Shown here piece by piece: positions 1 through 8,640 of a DNA stretch of 64,000 nucleotides (position 1 is its first letter; each line of letters begins with the position of its first letter). Source of the stretch: Parasphingorhabdus cellanae (lineage in GTDB: Bacteria; Pseudomonadota; Alphaproteobacteria; Sphingomonadales; Sphingomonadaceae); NCBI RefSeq assembly GCF_017498565.1, contig NZ_CP071794.1, forward strand, positions 248,001-312,000, read 5' to 3'. The notes under the pieces are model-generated. The model saw only the letters and a list, made by a program, of their open reading frames with translations. It ran no database searches and had not been told where the DNA came from. Both the position numbers and the translations under genes were made by a program.

Positions 1-935
1 TGGATTCTACAGTAAATTCTGAACAGGCTAGCAGCACAGAAGAATTTCTGATGGATCAGGCTGCTGGATTGGACGCTCAAATTCAAACACTTGAAAGTCA
101 AATCGCTACCATAAAAGCGCAAAATGGCGATGTGCTGGGTAATAGCGGGATGATGTTTGGCGGTGGTGGCGGTGGTTACGACGTGCAGATTGCCGCTCTT
201 CAGCGGGAAAATTCTCAGTTGGTCTCGCAGCGCGAAGATGCGTTAAAGTCATCTAACCGTGACCCAGTTGTTGCAAGCGCCGAACAACAGCTGGCAAACG
301 CAAAAGCTATTTATTCCGACAATCACCCTGATGTCGTGATCGCCCAACAAAGACTTGCCGAAGCAAAGGCACTCGCTGAACAGAATATCGCCAAATTGCC
401 GGTTGATACAATTAATCAGCAGATCGCATTCAACAACACTCAAATCGCTACCCTGCGTGCTGCAAAGGCTAGAGAAAATTCCCGGATATCAGCCTCACTA
501 AATGCCCAGTCACGAGCGCCTATTGTGCTCCAGCAGATCGAACAGCTGCAGCAACGGCTCAATGGATTGAACGAACAATATCAAGGCGTTTCAAATCGTT
601 TGTTGGCAGCGCAGGCTGGCGTGAAGGCTGAAAATGAACAAATGGGCGAGCGGCTCTCGGTGATTGACCCGCCAGTTATTCCCGACAAGCCGGCGTCACC
701 AGATTGGTTGTTGCTGTCAGGTGGTGGCTTGGGTGCTGGCCTTGCTCTTGGATTTTTGTTGGTGTTTGGCACGGAATTGTTCTTGCAACCCATTCGTGAT
801 CCAAAAACAATATCAAACGCCATGGGCGTTGCTCCCATGGTTGTCATACCGACTATAAAAGAGATTAACGAAGAAGAATCTGGCCGCAGTTTTTGGCCGT
901 TCCGGCGCCGTGAAGCTCATGTCGAAGAATTTTAG
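1..935 (+). CDS. Wzz/GNVR-type polysaccharide chain-length determinant (5' end missing)
   Basis: C-terminal part of an inner-membrane polysaccharide co-polymerase that sets exopolysaccharide chain length and works with the ATPase encoded next. The reading frame is open from base 3, so the gene starts outside the window; about 310 residues are visible. They show long Q/E/A-rich coiled-coil stretches (many QQIEQLQQ-type heptads), a glycine-rich loop near base 160, the proline-rich IDPPVIPDKPASP segment typical of the GNVR domain, and a C-terminal membrane helix followed by a basic cytoplasmic tail (FWPFRRRE). The next gene follows after 34 bases, consistent with an operon. The family call is firm; the exact polymer is unknown. 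Confidence 0.85.
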   Translation, partial: DSTVNSEQASSTEEFLMDQAAGLDAQIQTLESQIATIKAQNGDVLGNSGMMFGGGGGGYDVQIAALQRENSQLVSQREDALKSSNRDPVVASAEQQLANAKAIYSDNHPDVVIAQQRLAEAKALAEQNIAKLPVDTINQQIAFNNTQIATLRAAKARENSRISASLNAQSRAPIVLQQIEQLQQRLNGLNEQYQGVSNRLLAAQAGVKAENEQMGERLSVIDPPVIPDKPASPDWLLLSGGGLGAGLALGFLLVFGTELFLQPIRDPKTISNAMGVAPMVVIPTIKEINEEESGRSFWPFRRREAHVEEF

Positions 936-969
936 TCGACTATAATCTTATATATTTGGATAATGCTCA

Positions 970-1764
970 GTGCTCAACACCACCAATAAACCGTCTGATC
1001 TGTCAGGTCCTGTTGTAATTCCGCATCCGGCACAGCTGGAAGCGTTCATACCTGACGAAGCAACACTTGAGGCGAATCACATTGTGGGTTTTGACGGGAA
1101 TGATATCCGTTCACGGCCTTTCAATCTTTTACGGTCGCAAGTGATCAAAACGTTGGACTCGAATGGTTGGAACTTATTCGGGACGACGTCGGCAACACCT
1201 GCAGCTGGTAAGTCATTCTTATCTATGAATCTGGCCGCTGCGCTCTCGCGGTTGTCCGAAAAAACAATTTATCTATTCGATTTTGATCTACGGCGCGGGT
1301 CACTCGCCGAGGCTTTAGGTGTAGAAGGCAAGAACGGACTTGGCGAGTATCTCGCTGGTAAAACAGACGATTTGCATTCTGTTGGTCGCAGAATTGGCGA
1401 TAGCAATTTGGTTGTTTTCCCCTGTTATCGCGTCAAAACCAATTCGGCAGAATTGCTTGCCAGTAAAAGGTTTGATGCGTTGATGGAAGCTGTAAAGAGC
1501 TTGCCCAATGACGTGATTGTGATTTGTGATCTTCCGCCGGCGTTCGCCAATGACGACACAATCATGATAGCCCAGCACCTTGATGCCTATATGCTTATAA
1601 TCGAGCAGGGTATTACGACTAAGAAACAGATGAACAATACGGTAGCGTTGCTAAAACCTACTCCTTGTCTTGGTACTGTTCTAAACCGCTATGTGGGTGG
1701 TCTCATTGACCCCTATGGTTATGGATATGGTGGCTCCGAATATAGCAAATATTATTCCGATTGA
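970..1764 (+). CDS. CpsD/CapB-like tyrosine-kinase-type ATPase of exopolysaccharide synthesis
   Basis: Cytoplasmic P-loop ATPase partner of the chain-length determinant. The 264-residue protein has a Walker A loop (TPAAGKSFLS), a Walker A' segment (LFDFDLRRG) and a Walker B strand (VIVICDLPP), in the order of bacterial BY-kinases. The C terminus is rich in tyrosines (YGYGYGG, then EYSKYY), the usual autophosphorylation cluster that controls oligomerisation. The start is the GTG at 970. The protein lacks its own membrane anchor, so it would be recruited by the Wzz-like protein as in split Gram-positive-type systems. Kinase activity is inferred from family membership. Confidence 0.85.
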   Translation: MLNTTNKPSDLSGPVVIPHPAQLEAFIPDEATLEANHIVGFDGNDIRSRPFNLLRSQVIKTLDSNGWNLFGTTSATPAAGKSFLSMNLAAALSRLSEKTIYLFDFDLRRGSLAEALGVEGKNGLGEYLAGKTDDLHSVGRRIGDSNLVVFPCYRVKTNSAELLASKRFDALMEAVKSLPNDVIVICDLPPAFANDDTIMIAQHLDAYMLIIEQGITTKKQMNNTVALLKPTPCLGTVLNRYVGGLIDPYGYGYGGSEYSKYYSD

Positions 1765-1775
1765 GCTGATTTACA

Positions 1776-1807
1776 TTGGTTTAAAATCACTTGATTTTTC
1801 AAACCAA
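1776..1807. terminator. AT-rich hairpin between convergent genes
   Basis: Two nested arms pair perfectly: TTGGTTT (1776-1782) with AAACCAA (1801-1807), and AAAATCA (1783-1789) with TGATTTT (1792-1798). It lies between the end of the CpsD-like gene and the end of the convergent methyltransferase-like gene. It is low in GC and lacks a long clean U tract, so terminator function for either strand is a guess from position and shape. Confidence 0.45.
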
Positions 1808-1863
1808 AAACACGACCGGCTTCATTTGGAAATTACCAGGCGTGATCATCAGCTATGAGTAAT

Positions 1864-2550
1864 TCAGCGGAAATCCTTGTGGACTTCATGGATCACATCT
1901 TGAGTGATATCTTGTTTCAATAATCCTGGGCCAATCGAGAAACAGGCAGTCCTCCCGACAATCTTTGGTGCGCCGAGAAAGCCCTCCACCTGTTCATAAT
2001 GGGGTCTTCCAACATAATCATCGATATATAGCGAGCAATTGGCTTTAGCTTCTACAGCATGATAAGCTGTTGCGAGGGCGCATGCGACGCGAAACCTGCC
2101 GTCTACGAGAACCATGTCGGGAAATTTCTCGGATTGTTCAATCTGAGCAAAGGCTTTCTCTGTATAGTTTCTCCAGCGAGCATATTTGATCATTGATGGG
2201 CGCGTAAACACCGGATAACCCCATTCTTCGGTTAATCCGATGTCGCTGTAAATTATCGTAACAGGTGCTTTGACTCCTACCTTTTTACGAACTGCATCAG
2301 AATATTTACGATCTGTCTCAACACATAGCGTTTTGACGCCGGCCTTTGCAGCCAGAACTGTTGAAGCACCCGATCCAAATTCGAGATAATACTGCGCTTG
2401 CTGTATTTTTTCGCGAAACAAACTATCAAATTCAGGATCAAATGCAGGTTGATCAGGAATTTGAATATCATTCAACCAGGACGATCTGCGTAGCTTGAAC
2501 GCCCGTGAAAGCGCGCGCAAATCAACTATAGTTTGTGGAAGCTTTGACAT
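1864..2550 (-). CDS. SAM-methyltransferase-like protein of the polysaccharide cluster
   Basis: A 228-residue cytoplasmic protein with a Rossmann-type class I methyltransferase pattern: motif I YLEFGSGAST near residue 57, an acidic strand end LCVETD about 20 residues later, and a later strand DMVLVDGRFR. These resemble SAM-binding methyltransferases found among glycan genes. No substrate signature is visible. It could methylate a sugar or a small precursor of the exopolymer, but the location is the only support. It is convergent with the Wzz/CpsD genes and divergent from the next glycosyltransferase gene. Confidence 0.6.
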   Translation of the reverse strand: MSKLPQTIVDLRALSRAFKLRRSSWLNDIQIPDQPAFDPEFDSLFREKIQQAQYYLEFGSGASTVLAAKAGVKTLCVETDRKYSDAVRKKVGVKAPVTIIYSDIGLTEEWGYPVFTRPSMIKYARWRNYTEKAFAQIEQSEKFPDMVLVDGRFRVACALATAYHAVEAKANCSLYIDDYVGRPHYEQVEGFLGAPKIVGRTACFSIGPGLLKQDITQDVIHEVHKDFR

Positions 2551-2751
2551 ATCAAAAACAGCCTTTTTCCGAGATATAGCGGAAAAATTTTGAAGTTAAG
2601 TTAATTTGCATTCAATCCTAACAGCGTCAAGTCAGCGCTGGTGTTCAACAGTGATGATATCATTGGTCTTCAAGGAAAAAATCACATCGACAGGCTTTCT
2701 CGACCATGTATAGAACGGCTTTGACGCTATTGGTTTTGGTGGAGTATCATC

Positions 2752-3546
2752 TTGGAATTACAGCAACTCAATTCCCTGTGGGTGGGCAATAAACTGAGCT
2801 ATTTAGAGCGTCTGTGTCTGAAGTCAGCTTTGGCTGTGGGGCATCAGTTCACGCTTTGGTCTTATGAGCCTGATAAGCTGGAAGGCGTGCCCGATGGCAT
2901 CATATTGCGTGATGCTGCCGAAGTTATGCCAAGAGAACGCTTGCTGACCTATGCGGATACGGGTTCAGTTGCGCTCGGCGCAAACTTCTGGCGCTATGAA
3001 TTATTGGCAAAAGGGCTCGGCTATTGGGTCGATATGGATTTCTATTTTTTGAAACCCTTGGAGTTCGAAGCAGACCATGTTTTTTGCTGGGAGTATGAGG
3101 GTTGGGTTAACAATGCCGTGCTCCTAGCGCCAGCAGGATCGGCCATGGTTTCTGATCTTAATTCGATACCGCAAGCCAATAAGCGACCGCCCTGGTTTGG
3201 TCCAAAAAGGTCTTTGGCTTTTTACTGGCAAAGATTGACCAAAGGCCCGATCGGGCTGGATGAAATGCCATGGGGCACCTATTCTTCAGGTCTTGTTACT
3301 TATGTGATCCAAAAGAACAAGCTTGAGCAATATGCAAAGCCACCAAGCGTTTTTTATCCCGTACGCTGGAAAGATGCGCGCGATTTATATGAACCTGCCG
3401 AGGTTGTAGAGGCTATGCTCGAAGACGATACGGTCGCGGTCCATATGTGGCATAGCCGCCTGGTCGGGTTGTTCGACAAGCCCCCTGCTCCCGGATCCTA
3501 TATCGATTTAGCGTGCAAGAAACACGACGTCGACACGTCTTATTGA
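2752..3546 (+). CDS. GT32-like glycosyltransferase with DXD motif
   Basis: A 264-residue protein resembling capsular and sugar-binding DXD glycosyltransferases. The N terminus (NSLWVGNKLSYLE, then ALAVGHQFTLWSYE) matches the start of that family, and the metal/nucleotide-sugar DXD motif appears as WVDMDFYFLKPL near residue 88. The start is taken as the TTG at 2752; a stop lies in frame at 2722-2724 and no ATG or GTG lies between. It probably adds a sugar to the lipid-linked repeat unit. It ends 13 bases before the end of a convergent GT25 gene. Confidence 0.75.
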   Translation: MELQQLNSLWVGNKLSYLERLCLKSALAVGHQFTLWSYEPDKLEGVPDGIILRDAAEVMPRERLLTYADTGSVALGANFWRYELLAKGLGYWVDMDFYFLKPLEFEADHVFCWEYEGWVNNAVLLAPAGSAMVSDLNSIPQANKRPPWFGPKRSLAFYWQRLTKGPIGLDEMPWGTYSSGLVTYVIQKNKLEQYAKPPSVFYPVRWKDARDLYEPAEVVEAMLEDDTVAVHMWHSRLVGLFDKPPAPGSYIDLACKKHDVDTSY

Positions 3547-3559
3547 TGCTCCAGCCAGT

Positions 3560-4204
3560 TTAGCGGTTCAGAGCCCGTTTCAATTTGCGGCCCAAGCCGG
3601 CCACTTCTCGCACAACTGGTATCTTGTCAAAGAAGCGCAGCTCAGCAATGTCGGTTCGCGATGGACGTTGATGTCCAAGGGCCGGCTCGGCAAATATAGT
3701 GGTCACATCCGGAAACGCACGACGATACCAAATATAAGCACCGTCAATTGGAGGGTGCATACCTTCATAGCTCAGGTTTTTGAGATAGTCCGCAAGATGA
3801 GCGGCTGTTTCCGGAGAGAACCCCATCATGTGCGCGCCAATTATGTCACTGGCCAGAAGGTTAGAAGGATCCTGAGCTTCATAACCACCATAAAAGATCG
3901 ACCAAGGCTTTGGGGGTACATAAGCGGACGCATCAGGAATGAAATCACAATCATCTTCCAGGATGAGCACGCGATGTTCGTTGCTGGCGGCTTCTTCTAG
4001 TATTGTTAGATGGCTTTGAAAAACACCGCGTGCGCCTGGGGAACTAAACGGTCCAGCATCATCAAACTGGAAGGCCTTGAAAAAAGCGACGCGTGGATCA
4101 TCAAGCAGGCCAATACGCGCCAATTCTCCTTCCATTTCCGCGCGTCGATCCGTGCGATAAGGCAAGTTTATGATGCGGATACTGTCAAACTGGTCGAAAA
4201 TCAT
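3560..4204 (-). CDS. Glycosyltransferase family 25 (LPS/EPS biosynthesis)
   Basis: The 214-residue product begins with the family 25 opening strand RIINLPYRTDRR. It continues with the helix SHLTILEEA and the acidic nucleotide-sugar motif VLILEDDCDF near residue 80. GT25 enzymes transfer galactose or related sugars during lipooligosaccharide or exopolysaccharide assembly. The C terminus is basic. The gene stands in a minus-strand run with the next glycosyltransferase and flippase, from which it is separated by about 125 bases. Donor and acceptor cannot be read from the sequence. Confidence 0.82.
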   Translation of the reverse strand: MIFDQFDSIRIINLPYRTDRRAEMEGELARIGLLDDPRVAFFKAFQFDDAGPFSSPGARGVFQSHLTILEEAASNEHRVLILEDDCDFIPDASAYVPPKPWSIFYGGYEAQDPSNLLASDIIGAHMMGFSPETAAHLADYLKNLSYEGMHPPIDGAYIWYRRAFPDVTTIFAEPALGHQRPSRTDIAELRFFDKIPVVREVAGLGRKLKRALNR

Positions 4205-4330
4205 GGCTGCCGCCCCTGTACGGGTAAGTGATCAAACTGTATCGCATTTGTAATTGGTTACGGTAAAGAAGATAACGCAATTTTCAGATCAAATTCTTAA
4301 CCGAAAGTCTGTTTGGCGAGGCGGCGTTAC

Positions 4331-5380
4331 TCACTTGTAAAAAATCGCACCGCCCTGTTTCCCTTTTAAAAGGCGAGAAACAAAGCGGAAAATTCCAAGT
4401 GTTTCCCCGAATTTTCCGGCAATATTAAGTGCTGCGACTTTCCACGAGAACTTATTAAAAGCTCCTTGTTTAATCGCCATGCGAGCGGTTTGCGCCATAT
4501 AAATTGCAGGAAGAATGAGCAAAAAGATGGGCGCAAACAGGCCACCGACAACCGCAATTAATGGTATAATTAACGCCCATAATATCGCCCGAACCAACTC
4601 GCGACTATAAAGCGCCTTGCCAGTTTTTCGTGTGGTCCACCAAACCTGAGCATATCCAAAACCACTGCGTATCGCACGTAGCCACCATTGCCGAAAATGA
4701 TGCATATCAGCGTCATGAACTGTCATCGGCTGATCAATGCGCCAGATTCGCATATTCTTCGTCCGCATACGACTGCACAATTCAGGCTCTTCGCCTGCTA
4801 TGATACCGCCATTATATCCATCAACAGCGACGAAGGAGCTTTTGCGCATAAGAGCATCGCCGCCACATGCCTCGCTTTCACCGACGGCGGTATTCCATTC
4901 CTCATCGCAAATCTTGTTATAGAATGAAGCATCGGGAAACCGCTCTCGCCGTCGTCCGCAGACTATCGCTACATCTGAACGTTGATCGAGGAAATCAGTG
5001 GCAGATGCTATCCAGCCTTGCTCAATCTCGCAATCTCCATCGACAAACTGGATATAGTCAATATTTGGCGCGATCGATAACAATCGAGCAAATCCCTCAT
5101 TCCGCGCTCGCGCTGCCGTAAATGGGGTTGCCAGATCCAGATCAAGAACATCGGCTCCACGGGATCTAGCCGCCTCTGGACTTCCATCGGTAGATGCTGA
5201 ATCAACATAAACGATCGGCAACCCCATAAGTGTAAGGGAATCGATACATTGGACCAGGCGGTCACCCTCATTACGGCCGATAACAACGACACCCACCCTG
5301 CCCTCAATTGGGCCGGAGCTTTTACTCGCCGAATCTGCATCGACCGATAGCTTGTTGTCAGCCATTGATGATGCTCCCAT
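4331..5380 (-). CDS. Glycosyltransferase family 2 with membrane-anchored C terminus
   Basis: GT2-type enzyme of up to 349 residues. The GT-A fold is marked by VGVVVIGRNEGDRL, the donor-binding VYVDSASTDGS and the metal-binding FVDGDCEIE. The last third holds hydrophobic helices (ILWALIIPLIAVVGGLFAPI), so it is probably inner-membrane associated. The ATG at 5380 gives a 23-base overlap with the flippase gene; the internal ATG at 5365 gives an 8-base overlap and may be the true start. Both imply translational coupling to the flippase. The substrate is unknown. Confidence 0.82.
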   Translation of the reverse strand: MGASSMADNKLSVDADSASKSSGPIEGRVGVVVIGRNEGDRLVQCIDSLTLMGLPIVYVDSASTDGSPEAARSRGADVLDLDLATPFTAARARNEGFARLLSIAPNIDYIQFVDGDCEIEQGWIASATDFLDQRSDVAIVCGRRRERFPDASFYNKICDEEWNTAVGESEACGGDALMRKSSFVAVDGYNGGIIAGEEPELCSRMRTKNMRIWRIDQPMTVHDADMHHFRQWWLRAIRSGFGYAQVWWTTRKTGKALYSRELVRAILWALIIPLIAVVGGLFAPIFLLILPAIYMAQTARMAIKQGAFNKFSWKVAALNIAGKFGETLGIFRFVSRLLKGKQGGAIFYK

Positions 5381-6713
5381 ATTCCAGCCAAGTCCCGAAA
5401 TCTGCGACTAACCCCAGTTGCATGAATATGTACCGCCAAATCACCACGAGAAATGCGAAAAGGCTAAGCAGGGCAAAATCCTGTTTCAGGAAAGAGAGGC
5501 CTTCTTTCCATTGCGAGAAGGATAAAGAGACATAGCGAAATAAATCAGCAATCGCGATGACACAAAGGGCAGCGATCAGGCCGTAATAAGTCAGGGTCAA
5601 AGGTACGGCAATGACGAGCCAGAGTAATTTTGCAAAATTGGCTTGGGCACTATGAACTGACTTTCCAATGCCCAACATAAAGGATTCGCCCATTGTCGAA
5701 AGGATTGAAAACCAGGTACCAGCCATTAAAATCGGTAGCATAAAGGCCGCTGCAATATAGCGATCATCATAAAGCGTAAGAATTACAACGTCGGAAAGCG
5801 CAACTATTATCGAGAGTCCGCCGGCTGTTGCTAGTAAGGCTTTTCTTCGCAGGCCGGCTATTGCAGGGCGCAATTCTGAACGGTCTTTCGCAAATGCGGC
5901 GACTTTCGGAAAAATCATCATGGTGCCAATACGCTGTACCAACATGCCGATCATGTCGGAAAATGTTCGCGCGATTCCATAAATACCTAATATTGCAAAC
6001 GGAATTTCTTTCGCAAAATATAGGCGGTCGAAATTCATGGCCAGAAAAAAGACGACGGAGGAAGCAAAAACCCATTTGCCAAACGAGATGATTGCTTTGA
6101 CATGTTCACGAGATATTTTGATCCGGTACAAACGAAAATCAATAAGAAAGAAGCTTGCCGTTGCGGAAATGGATGTCGCCACGATCAGACCAGCTACTAG
6201 AGCCCAAATCGTGGGAGAATATAGCGCCAAGGCAATATGAACGATGGCGGAAACCGCTGCGATAAAGACATCAAATAATGCAATGGTCCTAACCGCTTGT
6301 CGTTTTTGTAAAATAAAGCGAGCCGGTGCCTGAATACCGGTGAGAAGAAAGACCACTGAGATAATGGGAATGATTTCTACCAATTCATCACTATCATAAA
6401 ATGAGGCCAGAGGCTGAGCCAGCAACAAGGCGATAGCGAAAAGGAAAATCCCGCGAATGATTTGGATGGTCCATGCCGTATTGTAAAAATCGGGCTGATC
6501 GCCCTTGCGATTGCTCACGATATTCTGACCGATACCAACATCAGACAAAAGCTCGATGCCAGTTCTCAGCGTATTGACGATAAGCATCACGCCGAAAAGT
6601 TGCGGCGCCAGCAAGCGGGCAAGAACAACATTGGTAAAGAGGCGAAGGCCTTGAGAAGCGCCGTAGGATCCAGCCACCCATGTGATTTGGGATAGCATTT
6701 GACGAGAAATCAT
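5358..6713 (-). CDS. Wzx-like oligosaccharide flippase
   Basis: A 451-residue, almost entirely hydrophobic protein with about a dozen membrane helices. The opening (SQITWVAGSYGASQGLRLFTN, VVLARLLAPQLFGVMLIV) is characteristic of the polysaccharide-synthesis/MATE-like flippase superfamily. It would move the undecaprenyl-linked repeat unit across the inner membrane, between the cytoplasmic glycosyltransferases and the periplasmic polymerase encoded at 8641. It is first in a minus-strand pair with the GT2 gene. The ATG at 6713 is the only reasonable start. Confidence 0.85.
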   Translation of the reverse strand: MISRQMLSQITWVAGSYGASQGLRLFTNVVLARLLAPQLFGVMLIVNTLRTGIELLSDVGIGQNIVSNRKGDQPDFYNTAWTIQIIRGIFLFAIALLLAQPLASFYDSDELVEIIPIISVVFLLTGIQAPARFILQKRQAVRTIALFDVFIAAVSAIVHIALALYSPTIWALVAGLIVATSISATASFFLIDFRLYRIKISREHVKAIISFGKWVFASSVVFFLAMNFDRLYFAKEIPFAILGIYGIARTFSDMIGMLVQRIGTMMIFPKVAAFAKDRSELRPAIAGLRRKALLATAGGLSIIVALSDVVILTLYDDRYIAAAFMLPILMAGTWFSILSTMGESFMLGIGKSVHSAQANFAKLLWLVIAVPLTLTYYGLIAALCVIAIADLFRYVSLSFSQWKEGLSFLKQDFALLSLFAFLVVIWRYIFMQLGLVADFGTWLEYGSIING

Positions 6714-6845
6714 TGTCGCCCCTTCATTCTCGTCGGTCCAGTCATTCTTAACGCCCTATCGCATGTTGCTACGGGATACATCACAAAAAAAGGAATGCTT
6801 TACTGGAGAGTGCAATGACATAATATCTAGAATATATCGTTACCA

Positions 6846-6879
6846 ACAAAAAACCCGCCGGCTCGCGCCAGCGGGTTTC
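6846..6879 (-). terminator. Rho-independent terminator of the metalloprotease gene
   Basis: On the minus strand the arm AAACCCGCTGGC (6878 to 6867) pairs with GCCGGCGGGTTT (6862 to 6851) with one mismatch and a 4-base loop, and a run of T residues follows directly. It lies just downstream of the stop codon of the gene at 6900. Stem, loop and U tract are all textbook. Confidence 0.85.
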
Positions 6880-6899
6880 TGTGTTGAAACTGTCTCGAA

Positions 6900-8145
6900 T
6901 TAAGCGATAGCGGGCTTTGCAGTCACCGACTTGCGACGACGGCGCAAAGCACCACCGACCATACCGAAACCAAAGATCATCATGCCCCAGGTTGCTGGCT
7001 CAGGAACAGCTGAAACATTGATATTATTGGTGTTGAACGCAAAATCCGGATTGGCAAGAACATCGAAGTTCAAATTGAAACCGATTGCGTCAAATGCCGC
7101 TAGATCAAGACCAGTAATGATGCTGTTGGTTCCTCGCGAAATGGTTGGATCCAAGATACCGCGCTGAACTTCACCAGCAGCAACGTCTCTCCAGTGGCTG
7201 GCTTGACGGCCATCACCCAAGAAATCGCCGGTTGAGAAGAACGCATCACCAAAAAAGTTGGTCGCACCGCCATCAAGCGAGAAGAAAGGTGCTTCGTTAC
7301 CTTCGCCGCCTACAGCCCAGTCTACAATACCGAGCTGCGCACTCAGTTCACTGTAGCGGAACAGGTCTAGCGGGCTTGCAATACGGAATGGATTGAGATC
7401 CAAGTCGGCAAAGGTGCCATCGCCGAATGGGATGTCAGGATTACCGCCTACGAAATCATATGTGTCTACACCGGAGACAAAACCAAGTGCATGACCGATT
7501 TCGTGGATGGCGATTCCGACAAAGTCAAATGCGCCAGCCGTAATTCCGTCGGTAGGATCGAAGTCAAATGCGAATTCATCGCTAAAAGTCACGTTGCCGT
7601 CGGAAGATCCATCGTCACCAAGAAGCCCGACAGATTTCAAAACTGCTGTGTTGACGTCCAAAACGGCGTTGTTGGCACTGCCATCTGCATCCAACGTCCG
7701 GACGAGTGGGGTTGCAACACCACCGCCGCCTGGGTTCGGGGCGGAAATCAATGCATTCACGCCAAGAATGTCAGAACCGTCATCATTATCAAATTGAGAA
7801 GGAACGAGGTTTGGAAAAAACAGCTTGAGCATCCAAATTGCTCGTACCAGAAGCGCGCAATGCCTGAAGAAACGGTTCGACAAGGGCACCTGCAGAGCTG
7901 CTACCGGTTGACCCTAAAACGTTAGGCGGCAAACCACCAAAACCAACATCCAGACGGATAGTGGCATCATTTGTGAAAACGTTTTCCCAGAACTGTGCAG
8001 CAGCGACAAAACCTGCATAAGCTTTGGTATTCGTTTCAACACCGCCGGTGTTGTTCAATACAATGGTTAGTGCACTAGCTGGTGCAGTTGCGAGTGGCAG
8101 TGCAAATAGCGCAGCGCCAGCAAGCAGTAACTTTGCTGATTTCAT
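6900..8145 (-). pseudogene. Zinc metalloprotease with PEPxxWA-CTERM sorting signal, frameshifted
   Basis: Two minus-strand frames together encode one exported protein. The first (8145 to about 7820) has a signal peptide (LLLAGAALFALPLATAPASA) and a conserved N-terminal region. The second (about 7820 to 6900) has the zinc motif HEIGHALGF near 7483-7509 and a C-terminal PEP-CTERM tail: VPEPATWGMM, a hydrophobic helix, then RRRRKS. The frames join at a run of six A on the plus strand (7815-7820). Removing one base gives 1245 bases, exactly 414 codons and a stop, and reads AVFPNLVPSQFDND through the junction. The intact protein would be sorted by an exosortase and held in the envelope. A real mutation, phase variation, or a sequencing error would all look the same here. 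Confidence 0.85.
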
Positions 8146-8640
8146 ATATCTTCCCCTAAGATCCCGCCAGAATAGGCGTTAAGATAAAGTTAATTCCCAT
8201 TCTAAGTGACGGAGTCAATGGCATTATTCGATTATGAGTTATTTACTTTTGAGTGTCGGATTTTATTACAATCTAATCGTAACAACCGGTGGGGGCTATA
8301 TTTTCTGTCGCTATTTATTGTTTAAAAACAGATATATCCGTCGATAATTTCGCTAACAGGCTGCGATAATGTGTCATTTTGGGACGGGCCGCGAAGATGT
8401 TACATTTCTGCACAAAACAGATATCAAATTCTACTAAACCGATACGATAGAAATCGATTTTGCTTTACACAGTCGTAAATATCTAATTCGTATTAGATGA
8501 TGCATATCCGTAATATTTTTGATTTCGGTTGGTCAACAAGGCTAAAAGTCAGATGGATTTTTTTGCAATAATCTTTAACTGACTGGCTTTATGAGTGCAG
8601 AATCGCAAAGTCACAGGATGGCAAAGGAAGAACATAGATC
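8146..8640. other. 495-bp AT-rich divergent intergenic region
   Basis: No ORF, tRNA or known RNA motif is recognisable. It separates the metalloprotease gene and the O-antigen ligase-like gene, transcribed away from each other, and must hold both promoters. It is clearly richer in A+T than the genes. A perfect 7-bp inverted repeat, ATCTAAT-TCGT-ATTAGAT, lies at 8481-8498, about 145 bases before the ligase gene, and is a possible operator. Confidence 0.6.
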
